The notes under the pieces were generated by a model, which saw only the letters and a list, made by a program, of their open reading frames with translations, ran no database searches and was not told where the DNA came from. 64,000 nucleotides of DNA from Boesenbergia rotunda (taxonomy: Eukaryota > Streptophyta > Magnoliopsida > Zingiberales > Zingiberaceae), in the NCBI GenBank assembly GCA_024364735.1, contig JAGFNQ010000216.1, positions 1 to 64,000 on the forward strand. The letters are read 5' to 3'. The position numbers and the translations under genes were made by a program. This document shows, piece after piece, positions 46,991-59,179 of the stretch; within the stretch, counting starts at the first letter, position 1; every line of letters begins with the position of its first letter.

Positions 46991-47967
46991 AATTCAAATC
47001 CACTGTCAGAGTTCTGATCACATCTGTTTTGCTCTGTGTTTTCTCTGCTACTTACAGATTCTCGTTGATTTCATTTGTTAAGTGTCTGTTAAGTATGCAG
47101 GTGATATAGGGAGGATTCAAACAATGGAGGAGAGTCAAATGGGGACTTTCCATGTATCAGGTTTGGCTGTTTCTCCTTCTCAGGTTTCAACGAACGCTGG
47201 CGCTGCTGGCATCGACTAGAAGTTGACCTGGGGCTCGACTGGGGCTCGGCTGAGGAGAGCTCAGAGAGTCCAGGAGAGGTCAGGGTAGTTGGGCTGTCTC
47301 ACATGAGCAGCTGGGAGCTGTAGAGGAGCGTCTGTTGACAGCAGGTTAAGTGTTGGCTGGCGATGAGGAGAAGATGCACTGGTTCTCTGTTGCGACAACA
47401 CTAATTCATCCTTCACCTTGAAGATACTCTTGAGCATTCATTCGACACCTTGAAGCGATCTCTGGCAAAGCTGTAACCTTGAGTCTGTGGAGAAAGTTGC
47501 GGGTGGATCAGCAAGCAAACGAAGAGCTGAGAGTTCTTGTGTTGGTGGTGCTGTGCTGTGCTCGGTGATCTGTTCTCCTATTCTCATCCTTGTGCTTTGT
47601 TAGCGATCTGTAAGATCTTCCTTTTTGTCTCCGTGCTTAATTTTTTATACTCTTGAGACTATTTGTGTGGAGAGGTTTCTCTACCGAGAAGGAGGATTTG
47701 ATATCCGGATTTTCTGGGGCTTGATCTGCCGACAATCAAGGGATCACCCACTTTACGGGCACGCCAAGGAGTAGGGGCAAGTTATCCCCGAACCTTGTAT
47801 ATTCTCATGTTAGAGTTTTGGTGTGTTATTCATTTCTGCATCACTAGTTTCTGTTTTTGTATTGCTTCCGCTGCTACTAACCTTCAAGTGCAAAGAACTA
47901 AAAAGAAGCCAAAATTTGTGTCTGGCTACATTCACGCCCCCTCTCCAGCCATCCAAGCACCAACAAG

Positions 47968-47979
47968 TGGTATCAGAGC
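47968..47979 (+). other. SIRE primer binding site (tRNA-iMet type)
   Basis: TGGTATCAGAGC directly follows the LTR; it is complementary to the initiator Met tRNA 3' end, the usual PBS of Ty1/copia elements. Confidence 0.9.
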
Positions 47980-48022
47980 TTGGGGCTCTGTTCAAGTGGC
48001 TTAACATCCGAGAGTCAACAAG

Positions 48023-49458
48023 ATGGCAATGAGAGAAGGATTTAGCACCACTCGACCTCCTTTCTTTGATAGATCTGATTTTTAGTTTTGGAGGTCTCGC
48101 ATGGAGTACTACCTCAAGACCAATATTGGAATGTGGTTCTCAGTGAAGGAAGGATTCATCCCTCCAAGAGATGCCGAGGGAAAAGAGTTGGAGTCCTCGC
48201 GTTGGTCGATTGAGCAAACTCGCAAGGGAGAAGCCGACGCAAAGGCAGTGGTCACCTTGCAATGCGGGATGACCAAGGATCAACTAATCAAAGTTGGTCC
48301 CTTCACAAGCGCAAAGGATCTATGGAACAAGCTTATCGAACTCCATGAGGGCACCCGGGACTCGAGAATAGCCAAGAGGGACTTGTTCCTTAATCAACTA
48401 CAAAATCTCTCCATGAAGGAGAGTAAAACGGTAAGTGAACTTCATGGTAGATTCAAGAGATACTCAACGGTCTCCACTCCATTGATGAAAAGGTCGAGAA
48501 CCGCGACCTTGTGAGGTACGTTCTAAAAGCCTTTCCAAGGAATGCCTTGTGGTCATCCATGGTGGGTGCCTACAAGGTTTCTAAGGATTTGTTAATTGTC
48601 AAATTAGATGATTTATTTTGTGAAATGGACCTCCATGAAATTGCTAACAAAGGCCCCAAGGAGAAGGGGATTGCACTTCTGGCAAGGGAAAAGACCAAGA
48701 AGAAGGAGAAAAAGAAGGAGAAGAAGAAGGAGAAGGAGGTCTCTTCATCTTCATCTGAGTCCGAGTCCGAGTCTGAGGAGGATGGTAGCGAGTCATCTTC
48801 ATCCGAGATGGTAAATTTCGTAAGGAGGATGATGAGGAAGAGCCAACGCTACAAGGGCAAAGGTAATCCTAGTGAAGTTAAGATTGATAAGACTAATGTT
48901 ACTTGCTTTGAGTGTAGCAAGAAAGGGCACTACAAGAAAGATTGCCCAAAGCTAAAGAAGAAGGAGGAGAAATCAAAGAAGAAGAAGAAGGCCTTGAAGG
49001 CCACATGGGATGAATCGTCCTCTAGTTCATCCGAAGAAGAGAAGGAGGAGAAGAGTACATGCCATGTAGCTCTCATGGCTATTGAAGATGAGGAGAGCAG
49101 TGACGAATCCATGGATTCCTCAAACGCGGTTTCATCATCTTCGGATGATGAAGAGGTAATTTCCCCCGAATTAAACAAATGTTATAGAACTATTGCATGT
49201 TTAACCGAATTGTTAAAGAAGTCAAAAGAAAAGGTTAAATCATTAAAAGTAGAAGTAGAACAATTGAAATCCTCTAAGGATGAGGATATTGATGATTTGC
49301 ATGTAGAAGTGTTAGAAGATGAAAATAAAGCCTTGAAGGGTGAGGTTGAGAGACTCAAGAATATTCTTGAGAAATTCTCAACTAGCTCCAAGACTTTGGA
49401 TATGATTTTAAATGCACAAAGGCGGTTTACAACAAGGCCGGTATATGTTACGACCTAA
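48023..49458 (+). pseudogene. SIRE-type gag, broken
   Basis: ATG at 48023 starts MAMREGFSTTRPPFFD; an in-frame TAG follows at 48083. The frame resumes (48101-48514) and shifts near 48470 into 48511-49458. The second part has a K/E-rich and S/E-rich stretch and a CCHC knuckle (CFECSKKGHYKKDC). A second acidic S/E stretch and a coiled coil (residues about 215-300 of that frame) follow. The long, charged gag with a late coiled coil is typical of SIRE/Maximus. Gag would form the element's particle. The tail is frameshifted again near 49440. Confidence 0.85.
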
Positions 49459-51650
49459 AGAACCGACTTTTGTTTCCTTAATGTCTAGGACTCATGTGAG
49501 ATCACCTAAGACTTCTAGGGTTCAAAGAAAAGTGGTCAAGGCATGGGTGCCTAAGTCTTGCATGGTAGGTGTTTTAGGTCCCAAAATTTGGGTACCTAAA
49601 TCTTCTATCTTTCGTATTGTGTAGGCCTTGATTGAGGGGGAGCATCTATCAACTTGGTTCGTTGATAGTGGGTGCTCCAAACATATGACCGGTGATAGAT
49701 CCTTATTCACTACCCTTCAAAGAAAAAGTAGAGGTAATGTTTCCTTTGGTAACAATGGAAGTCTTAAGGTTGTAGGGATAGGAGACATTCAAATATCCGA
49801 ATGTCTTAGGATTAAGAATGTCCTTCTAGTCAAGGGGATGACCTTTAATCTCCTAAGTGTCAGTCAATTGTGTGATGCGGGTTACACAATTGATTTTCAT
49901 TCAAGTCAATGTCTAGTTATACAAAATGACACACTTGACACGGTACTAGTAGGCACAAGGGTAGATAATATTTATCAAGTTTCTTTTAAAAGTGCTACTA
50001 ATGCTTCTGTTAAGTGTTTCATGTCAAGAGAAGATGAGTCCACCCTTTGGCACTGGAGATTAGCACACGTGAATATGAAGAACATCCGGAAGTTGGCCAA
50101 CAAGGGACTAGTTCGTGGCTTACCAAGCATCAAGTATGAAAAGGAAAAGCTTTGTGATGTATGTCAAATGGGTATGCAAACGAAATCTGCACACAAAGGT
50201 AAAAGCACTGTAAGTACTTCTACCGCTTTGGATTTACTACACATGGACTTATTTAATTGTAGTACAATTCTATCTTTGAATGGTAGTAGATATTGTTTTG
50301 TGATCATTGATGATTTTACTAGATACACTTGGACATATTTTCTAAAATATAAGGATCAAACCCTAGATGTTTTTATTTCATTTTGTAGAAGAATTGAAAA
50401 TGAATAATCAACAACAATTAAAACAATTAGGAGTGATCATGGAGGAGAATTTCAAAACCAACGATTTTTAGAATTTTGTCAAGAGAAAGGTTATAGACAC
50501 GAGTTCTCCACTCCTAGAACACCACAGCAAAATGGTGTTGTAGAGAGGAAGAACCGAGTCTTACAAGAGGATGCATGAAGCATACTCAATGAGTACTCTT
50601 TACCGAGTTACTTATGGGCTGAAGCTGTGAACACAGCTTGCTACGTTCAAAACCGAGTCCTCATACATAGATTTCTAGGGAAGACTCCTCACGAACTTTG
50701 GTTTGGAAAACCACCTACAGTTAAACATCTAAGGGTGTTTGGTTGTAAGGTGTTTATTCTAAACACCAAGGACCATCTTGGAAAGTTCACAGCGAAAGTT
50801 GATGAAGGGATACTGGTCGGGTACTCCCTCATCAGCAAAGCTTATCGAGTCTATAACAAGAAGTCTAGATTAGTTGAAGAGTCTTCTGATGTTGTTTTTG
50901 AGGAGATCCCAAAAGCGATTGATCAATCAGAAGATGTAGAAGGAGTTCAATTTGAACTTAGGAAACTAGGTTTGGATGGAAGTCCGAGTGTTATAAATGG
51001 TGCTGATGAATCTGATGACGGTGAGCCTAAACAACATAAAGATCAGCCGGATCCTGAGGCTGAGCCTGTGTCTAGTGACACCATCCAAGAAGCACCTCCA
51101 ACACCAAGGCAATCTAGGTTAGCTTCTAGTCATCCCCAAGACCAAATTGTTGGAGACATCCACCATGGGGTTAGGACTAGATCATTCTTTAGGAATGAGG
51201 CTAATGAAGTTGCCCTAATTTCCGAAATTAAACCTAGAAAAATTGACGAGGCATTGCATGATCCCGATTGGATTATTGCCATGCAAGATGAATTAGGTCA
51301 ATTCGAGAGAAGCCAAGTTTGGGACTTAGTCCCTAGACCTAAGAAGACCACCATTATTGGAACTAAATGGGCCTTCAAAAATAAATTGAACCATAAGGGA
51401 GAAATCGTAAGAAACAAGGCACGCTTAGTAGCCAAGGGCTACATTCAAGTTGAAGGCCTTGATTACGATGAGACCTATGCTCCCGTGACACGATTAGAGT
51501 CCATCCAATTGATGCTTGCATTTACAGCATATAGAGGTTTCAATCTCTATCAAATGGATGTCAAATCGGCCTTTCTAAATGGTTTCATAAGAGCAGAGGT
51601 CTATGTCGAACAACCTCCGGGGTTTGAGAATTCCAAATTTCAAACCACGT
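49459..51650 (+). pseudogene. SIRE-type protease, integrase and start of RT
   Basis: Protease: WFVDSGCSKHMTG (49650-49690). GAG-pre-integrase: LWHWRLAHVN and CDVCQMGMQ. Integrase triad: D in LLHMDLF, D in RSDHGGEF, E in GVVERKNR. In-frame stops occur at 50405 (TAA) and about 50576 (TGA). After the second, the frame runs on (50627-51727) through the C-terminal integrase motif KTPHELWFGKPP and into RT (DEALHDPDWIIAMQDEL, then YAPVTRLESIQ). A frameshift near 51650 ends it. One frame with two nonsense codons indicates decay by point mutation. Confidence 0.88.
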
Positions 51651-52755
51651 GTTCAAGCTCAAGAAGGCGTTTTACGACTTTAAACAAGCTCCTCGTGCTT
51701 GGTATGAGCGGTTGTCGACTTTTCTAATCGAAAATGGGTTTGTGAGAGGACAAATAGACCCTACATTATTTCTACGGAGAGATGGTGCCAATATATTTGT
51801 AGCCCAAGTATATGTTGATGACATAATTTGTGGCTCCAACAACAAGGGCTATTTGAATGAATTTATTGGACACATGGAGAGTGAATTTGAGATGAGTCTA
51901 GTAGGAGAATTGACTTTCTTCCTTGGACTCGAAATCAAACAAACTCGAGATGGGATCCATGTGCACCAATCAAAATACACTCAAGAGATGCTCTGAAAAT
52001 TTAACATGAGTGATTATAAAGAAGTAACCACTCCCATGGCGACAAACACAATGTTAGACAATGATGAGAGTGGTAAGCCTGTTGACCTAACTCAATATCA
52101 CAGAATGATAGGTAGTCTGCTATACCTCACAGCTAGTCGACCTGATATTCTTTTTGCCGTGGGTATGTGCGCTAGGTACCAAGTCTGTGCCAAGGAATCT
52201 CACTTAATTGCCGTTAAACGAATTTTGAGGTACCCTAAGGGCACGATTGGAGTTGGTCTTTGGTACCCCCGTACTGAGTCATTTGACTTAATTGGCTACA
52301 CTGATTCCGACTATGCTGGGTGCAAGTTGGATCGGAAGAGCACAAGTGGGGGTTGCCAATTCTTAGGATCATCATTAGTGGGTTGGTCAAGTCGGAAGCA
52401 ACATTGTGTTGCCCTCTCCACGACCGAGGCAGAATATATCGCCATGGGAGAGAGTGTATCGCAATTATTGTGGATGATACACACACTGGAGGACTACGGA
52501 TTGACCTACAAGGGTGTGCAAGTGTTGTGTGATAACATAAGCACAATAAACCTAACAAAGAATCCAGTCCACCATTCTAGGACCAAGCACATTGAAGTGC
52601 GACACCACTTCATTAGGGATCATGTTGCTAGAGGAGATATTGTACTCTCACATGTAGAGTCAAAATCGAACCTAGCGGACATTTTCACTAAACCACTTCC
52701 CAAGAATGAATTTAGTTTCTTAAGGAGGGAGTTAGGAATGTGTCATGCTTCATAA
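51650..52755 (+). pseudogene. SIRE-type RT C-terminus and RNase H
   Basis: RT catalytic motif VYVDDIICGS and the conserved FFLGLEIKQ, then an in-frame TGA at 51994. RNase H follows with YTDSDYAGCKLDRKSTSGG and STTEAEYIA and the usual end LADIFTKPL. The polyprotein stops at 52753-52755. Motifs and order are Ty1/copia. Confidence 0.9.
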
Positions 52756-53810
52756 GATTGAAAAACATACAAAACCCTTCATAATTATTTCAAATTGTTG
52801 GGCAACAATTATTGGGCAACTTGGGGACATCTCACACAAACTATAAGGTTTAACAAAACGTTTTTGTTTGCTAGAAATGGGGTGAGATGCTAGGATCAAC
52901 CTAATTACTCAAAATGTTAATGCATCCATTGAGAAATTAGGTTGACGAGACAATAATCATTAAGTTTACCAAGTATGGGAAAAATCAATGCATAACATAT
53001 GTGTATTTGGCTCCATGATCATACTTGGATATTCCAATCAAGGAAACTTGATTGGAGACTTATTTTGATACAAACTTGTTTTAAATTGGATGAATGTTTT
53101 GATTGATTTTGACTTCACTTGGTTGGGTGTTTGTGTTTACAATAGAGAGGTTGTAAAATCGATAAGGACTTTTGATTCTTGTTAAGGAATCAATTCTAGT
53201 CGAGGAACACCTCCGGGATCGATAAACTTCCATCTAATCTTATCGGATATCAAGAGAAAGTCTGAAACTATAATTTCTAAAATGTATCAGACAGTTTCTG
53301 ACATCTGATCGGTCCATTGACCGATCCAGAGTGGTGCTAATCGGTCCACAGACCGATCAGTGAGCTCACAGAAAGTTCACAGAATTCTTTTTGTGCGGTC
53401 CCTGATCGATCCACACACCGGTCAGGGACCTCCCTGATCGGTCACCGGACCGATCATGAGTTGACCTGATCGGTCCAATTGACCGATCATGCTATTTTGT
53501 GATAAACCACATAAATCCCTCTGTGTTGGCCCTGATCAATCCTCTGACCGATCTGGCCACATTGCTGATCGGTCCACTGACCAATCAGGAGGTTCTCAAA
53601 AATTCACGCAAACTCTCTGTTCGCTCCCTGATCGATCGACAGACCTATTAGGAGCTTCCCTGATCGATCACCCGACCGATCAGGACCCAGCCAGACCGAT
53701 CAGGCAGTTCCCTGATCGGTCTGGGCACTCCTGGATCGAACGGTGGATCGAATCTAGTGCATTAACTTCGGTTGGTGGATTGGTCCACCAACCAATTAAC
53801 TTCACCCACA
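52756..53810 (+). mobile_element. SIRE 3' spacer with second GATCGGTC/GACCGATC array
   Basis: No coding frame. 53300-53760 repeats the micro-hairpin cores seen in the LTR, here with loops such as CATT and CACA. Ends at the CCACC target duplication of the Tekay insertion. Confidence 0.7.
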
Positions 53811-53815
53811 CCACC
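53811..53815. repeat. Target-site duplication of the Tekay insertion, left copy
   Basis: CCACC directly before the LTR start TGTAACGCC. The same five bases follow the right end at 61821-61825. Confidence 0.8.
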
Positions 53816-56500
53816 TGTAACGCCTGCCCTTAATCCCCTAGGAATTCGGCGGCGCTACTTTACTTTCATACATTACAACTACACGCATGCGTTCATATTA
53901 TTATTATTATTTTTCAATCTAATCTATGCATGGGCACATGTAACATTAAAGCATGCAAGGTTCATGTAGCGGAAGCATAATTATTTTTCAGAACATTCAA
54001 CCAAGCATGGACATCAAGTATTTAAATCATGTGTAACATTATTCTAAGCATGCGCATCTTAATAGGGAGGTTTTATACCAGATTTAAGAACAAGATTCAT
54101 GATGGCATATGGTAGGTAACCAAAAGATGGGTAATCAATTCTACCTAAGCTATGCGCATGGATGAATTAGGCAAGAGCGTAATGAAGCATAATTTAGGTA
54201 TGATAGAGTATATTGAATACAAGGCGTAGAACATAGTATATCAACATAAATCTTCTAAGGTGAGATATCATGACTTGGTGAGGGGGAAAAGCATAGCATA
54301 TTCAAAACATGTCTCCTAGCAGAAGTGCAGTTAATAAACAGTTTTAGTATATAAGAGTGCAATAGCGAGTCATAGGGTATCAAAAACCAAGTATTCATCT
54401 TCAAACATAGCATGTATATAAGAAAGACATAACATGGGTTTAACATGACAAGTTCCAAAACTTGAAGCAACTAAGAGCAAGATCCTTTTTATCCACCAGC
54501 ACTATCACACACACACTTGCCCTTCTCCCGCAGCCTCCATAGTTTAGCGTCCTTTATCTGTAGCATAAGGGGAAACACTAAACGATAAGCAATAGCTTAG
54601 TAAGACCTTGTCCTACTCACAAAACCGGATATCATGAAAAAGGTAAGAGAATATATATATATCACATCCAAGCATGGTAAGCGTTTAAGCATGTTAAACA
54701 TCTAAGCATGTTAACTTCATAGGAAGGTTTCTTTGAAAACATATAAACATAATACTTGAACATAGCATAATTATTAGGGCCCGGCTTGTACTTCATGTTT
54801 TGCGCGCGCCCCTGAATAGGAACGAGGTAGCTAATCCCGAACCACTAGGGTTTACTAGGCCTTCTCAAAAGTCCTTCAGCCTAGTATCATAATCATTTGA
54901 CTCGCTTTAAGAGTCTATAGTGCAAGCCATTATAAAATAAAATAGTTATCATGTTCTTCATTTTCATAAAGTATGCTCTTAGTCCCAACCTTCTAGGGAA
55001 GCATTCTTTAGGCTCTAAGCCTTCTTCGTTCATGCCCTATAGGGCTTATTCTTATACATATGTATGCATTCATAATCATGATAACTAGCATAGTATAAAG
55101 CATGCATTTCATGGGAGCAACCAAGGCTAGGGTCCAAGAGTTCTCTCTTGGCCGAAAGTTGTAATTTGGCTAGCATGCATTCCAATCAACATATCAAGAA
55201 TCACACAAGCATGTCATATCCTACACAAGATCATTATCATGCATGGTATTTATTAATCCAATCCCAAGTATAGGGCCCTTTGGCCGAACATGTAGGGTTG
55301 AGTACTTTGGGGTTTTTAGCCACACAGCATCATGAACATTCATACATCACATGTGATATCATAGAGATTCATTAGGGTGCATATCATGAAGTTAAGCTCA
55401 AGAACCTAACCCTAGGGTAGGGTTGGCCGAATGGTTTAGAAGGGGATTCCCTTCCCTCCTAGCCTTCTTTACTCACACACAATATAATACATTCATGCAA
55501 ACATCATTATTAAGCATAGGAAAGCATGTGGCCTACCCTAACCCTTGGTTAGGGTGATGGCCGAAACATGTAGAGACATGTAGAGGGCATCATGTGAGTC
55601 ATGTAATCGATTCAAGAGCAATTATGCTACAGGTGAGGGGTACTTACTTCTTTCGCTAAATATCCTTAAGGTATACCCTTAGTTCGGAGGGGATGTGCTT
55701 GTCCTTGCTCTTGAGGTCCTTGACTTCTTCTTGCCTTGCAAGAGATTCAAACCTTCAATGGGGTCTTGGGAGTGTCCCTTGGGATGAGACCCTTCCCTTG
55801 GATTTTCGGAAATCTCAAGGAGGGAGAGGAGTTTGGATTTCGAAAATTGAAGAGGGAGAGGGGAGTTGGGATTTTCGAAAATTGAAGAGGGAGAGGGAAG
55901 TTGGGATTTTCGAAAATAGAAGAGGGAGAGTGAGTGAGAGGTTTGCAACAATGATGGTTAGCCCCTTAGCACTCCCTCCTATTTATACTAAGGGAAGAGA
56001 CAAAGTGCCTCTTCTCCAAGTGTCCCTTCACCAAGGGGTTTCTCATCAAGAGCCTCTTCCTCTACCCTTTCACATTCCCTAACCCTTAACAAGAATTTCC
56101 CTTCCTTCCTCTCAGCAATCCCCTGCTGGGTGAATTGGTTACTTCGTTGCTTTTCAAGGCTTTGCTTACTAAGAGTTCCAAGGTTCGATCCTCGGCAAGA
56201 GCATATTTTTGCTCCTCTTTGGTTTTCACTTTTACAAAGCCCATTAGCCCAATTCACTCTCATATTCTCAAATCACATTTATGCAATCACATATTCTAAT
56301 TCATGAAATCACATATTCTAATTTATGCAATTACATATTCCTAATCCTTTCTAATGAAATCACATAACATTAAATCATGAAATCACAAAAAGGTAATTTT
56401 ATTCATTTATGAAATAAATGTCATACAATCTGATAATATATATCGACATTTTTGTGCCCTTTTTACAATCGAAAGCAATCCCAAAATTTGGGGCGTTACA
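53816..56500 (-). repeat. Tekay 3' LTR (2685 bp)
   Basis: It starts TGTAACGCCTGCCC on the plus strand and ends GGGGCGTTACA. The first 90 or so bases are repeated beside the PBS at 61343. A tRNA-like block with B box GGTTCGATCC lies at 56182-56191. Frames such as 55693-56082 are repeat DNA. Confidence 0.9.
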
Positions 56501-56520
56501 ATCCCCTACACCTTATAGAA
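56501..56520 (-). other. Tekay polypurine-rich tract
   Basis: The minus strand reads AAGGTGTAGGGGAT just before the LTR start, downstream of the pol stop. Confidence 0.6.
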
Positions 56521-56534
56521 AGTTCGTCCTCGAA

Positions 56535-56970
56535 CTAAAACAATTCTGGGTACTTGCGTTTCATTTCATCTTCGCGTTCCCAGGTGGCCTCCTCGAACCG
56601 TTGACTTTGCCACAGGACCTTTACTAAGGGCACCTTTTTGTTCCTTAGCTTCTTAACTTCTCGGTCCAATATCTGAATGGGCCGACTTTCATAACTTAGG
56701 TCCTCCTGGATCTGGACCGTTTGTGGTTCGATCACCTGGTCTGGGTCAGGAGTGCACTTCTTGAGCAGCGAGACATGGAACACACTGTGAATAGCTGACA
56801 TCTCTTGAGGTAGCTCCAGCTCGTAAGCTACCGGGCCTACTCTCTTTAGGATCTTGTACGGTCCTACATATCGCAGACTCAGTTTTCCCTTCTTTCCAAA
56901 TCTCATAACTCCTTTCATAGGAGCCACTTTAAGGAATACTAGGTCCCCAACTTGGAATTCCAGCGCCTAC
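56535..56970 (-). pseudogene. Tekay integrase C-terminus and chromodomain-like tail
   Basis: Frame 56535-56927 begins within the integrase C-terminal region (RYVGPYKILKRVGPVAYELELP) and ends with the chromodomain-like motif EATWEREDEMKRKYPELF. Such tails are thought to guide insertion to heterochromatin. It is out of frame with the upstream pol: a single-base loss near 56967 sends the upstream frame to a stop at 56939. Confidence 0.85.
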
Positions 56971-59114
56971 GTCGCTTATCCGCATAGCTCTTCTGCCGGC
57001 TCTGAGCAGTCTCAATTCTTTGGCGGATATTCTGTATAGCCCGGGTGGTGTCGTCAATAAAATCAGTCCGGAGTCCCATTTCTTTCTTTTCGCCACCGTC
57101 AAACCAACAGATTGGAGATCTACATCTCCGTCCATATAAAGCCTCATACGGTGCCATTCCGATGGTAGCTTGGTAGCTGTTATTGTAGGCGAATTCCGCC
57201 AAGCACAGATATCGGCACCAGCTCCCTTTGAAATCCAGGGCACAAGCTCGTAGCATATCTTCGAGCACTTGGTTCACCCGCTCAGTCTGTCCATCAGTCT
57301 GTGGATGAAAAGCTGTGCTGAATCGCAGCTTTGTGCCAAGAGCCTTCTGTACGCACTCCCAGAAATGCGAAGTGAAGCGACCATCCCTATCTGAAATGAT
57401 GGTCTTCGGAACTCCATGTAGTCTGATAATCTCCTTGGCATATAATTGAGCCAGCTGCTCAATAGAATAAGTCATCTTGATTGCCAAGAAGTGGGCTGAT
57501 TTCGTCAATCTGTCGACGATAACCCAAATAGCGTCGTATCCGTTTGTAGTCCTGGGAAGACCCGAGATAAAATCCATAGAAATATCTTCCCATTTCCACT
57601 CTGGGATTTGGATCGGTTGCAGAACTCCTCCAGGCCTCTGGTGTTCTGCTTTGACTTGTTGGCAGGTCAGGCAGGTACTGACATGCTGAGCTACATCACG
57701 TTTTATACCGGACCACCAAAATCTTATCTTCAGGTCTTGGTACATTTTGGTGGATCCCGGATGCATCGCATAAGGGGTCGAGTGAGCTTCTTCTAGAATC
57801 ATCTTTCGTAGCTCCGGATCATTAGGGATACAGAGTCGATCCCTAAGGTATAATATTCCATTTTCGGCGATATGAAAACCCTCGCCTTTGCCTTCAAGAG
57901 TTTCTTGTTTGATCTTCTGCAGGCCTAGATCACCATTTTGCTTCTCCAGGATGTCGTCGAATAGCGTAGGTGCTATCGACACGGAAGAGAGCCGTCCGGT
58001 GATAATCTCGATTCCGAAATCCATAATTTCCCGCTCTAGCGGTCGGGATAATGCCGCTAAGGATAACAGAGTAGCACAGGTCTTCCTGCTGAGAGCATCC
58101 GCCACTCTGTTTGCTTTTCTAGGATGATAGAATATTTCGCAGTCATAATCTTTAACTAGCTCAAGCCATCGGCATTGTCGCATATTGAGGTCTTTCTGCG
58201 TGAAGAAATATTTGAGACTGTGGTGGTCTGTATAGATCTTACACTGCGCTCCATATAAGTAATGCCTCCATATCTTGAGCGCAAAGACCACTGCAGCCAG
58301 TTCTAAGTCATGGGTAGGATAATTCTTTTCATGCTCCTTGAGTTGCCTAGAGGCATAGGCAACTACTTTACCATTCTGCATAAGTACTGCGCCGAGTCCC
58401 AGTTTGGAAGCGTCGCTGTACATATCGAAACCTTGGTTGCTTTCTGGAAGAATAAGGATAGGAGCACTGGTCAGTCTCCTTTTTAATTCCAGGAAGCTCT
58501 TTTCGCAGTCCTCCGTCCATATAAACTTCTTGTTCTTCCTGGTGAGAACAGTCATAGGGGCTGCGATACGTGAGAAATCCTCAACAAATTTCCGGTAGTA
58601 GCCGGCCAGACCGAGAAAGCTTCTGATGTCACTTGCATTCTTTGGTCTGCTCCAGTTACTTACAGCTTCGATCTTGATCGGGTCCACCATTACTCCTTCC
58701 TTGGAGATGATGTGACCTAGAAACGACACTTGGTCGAGCCAGAAGTCACATTTGGAGAACTTGGCATATAGCTGCTTTTCTCGAAGAATTTGCAATACCG
58801 CCTTCAGATGTTCGGCATGCTCTTCTGGGGTTCTTGAGTAGATAAGAATATCATCGATAAAGACGATCACGAACTTGTCGAGAAATGCCGAGAATACCCG
58901 ATTCATCAGGTCCATAAACATAGCCGGAGCGTTGGTTACTCTGAATGGCATAACTACGAACTCATAATGTCCGTATCTCGTTCGGAAGGCTGTCTTCGGT
59001 ATATCATCTGGTTTCACTTTGACTTGATGATAACCAGATCTAAGGTCAATCTTGGAGAAGACGGTAGCTCCTTTCAATTGATCGAATAGGTCATCGATCC
59101 TTGGAAGGGGGTAC
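56939..59114 (-). pseudogene. Tekay RT, RNase H and integrase
   Basis: Frame of about 725 codons after the 65-nt insert. RT catalytic motif FIDDILIYS is at about residue 90-98; the upstream motif is VMPFRVTNAP, where G-L-T is usual. RNase H runs from DMYSDASKLGLGAVL to RVADALSR. Integrase has an H-H-C-C zinc region (HPGSTKMYQDL to CLTCQQVK) and D-D-E residues (ISMDFI, ISDRDGRF, TERVNQVLEDML). The end is frameshifted near 56967. Otherwise the frame is clean, indicating a young copy. Confidence 0.9.
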
Positions 59115-59179
59115 CTAACATTGTGCATGCATATTTTAGGTTGGAACTTAAGTAAATTTCTTTACTAAAATGTTCTTAC
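59115..59179 (-). other. 65-nt GT-AG intron-like insert in the RT
   Basis: On the minus strand the insert starts GTAAGAAC and ends TGTTAG. The upstream exon ends AAGAACAG; the downstream starts GTACCCC. Left in place it gives an immediate stop (K-N-R-stop). Removed, the codons read K-N-R then Y-P-L-P, the sequence expected in Ty3 RTs. A CCTAAAA candidate branch site lies about 25 nt before the 3' end. Confidence 0.7.

Larger units (their letters stand above)
45721..47965 (+). repeat. 5' LTR of the plus-strand SIRE-type element
   Basis: It starts TGTTGATGCAG and ends CACCAACA, two bases before the PBS. Length is 2245 bp. Inside are a GTGAGTGAAG array (45830-46175) and a GATCGGTC/GACCGATC array (46260-46990). 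The 3' LTR is not in the window, so boundaries rest on TG/CA ends and the PBS. Confidence 0.75.
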
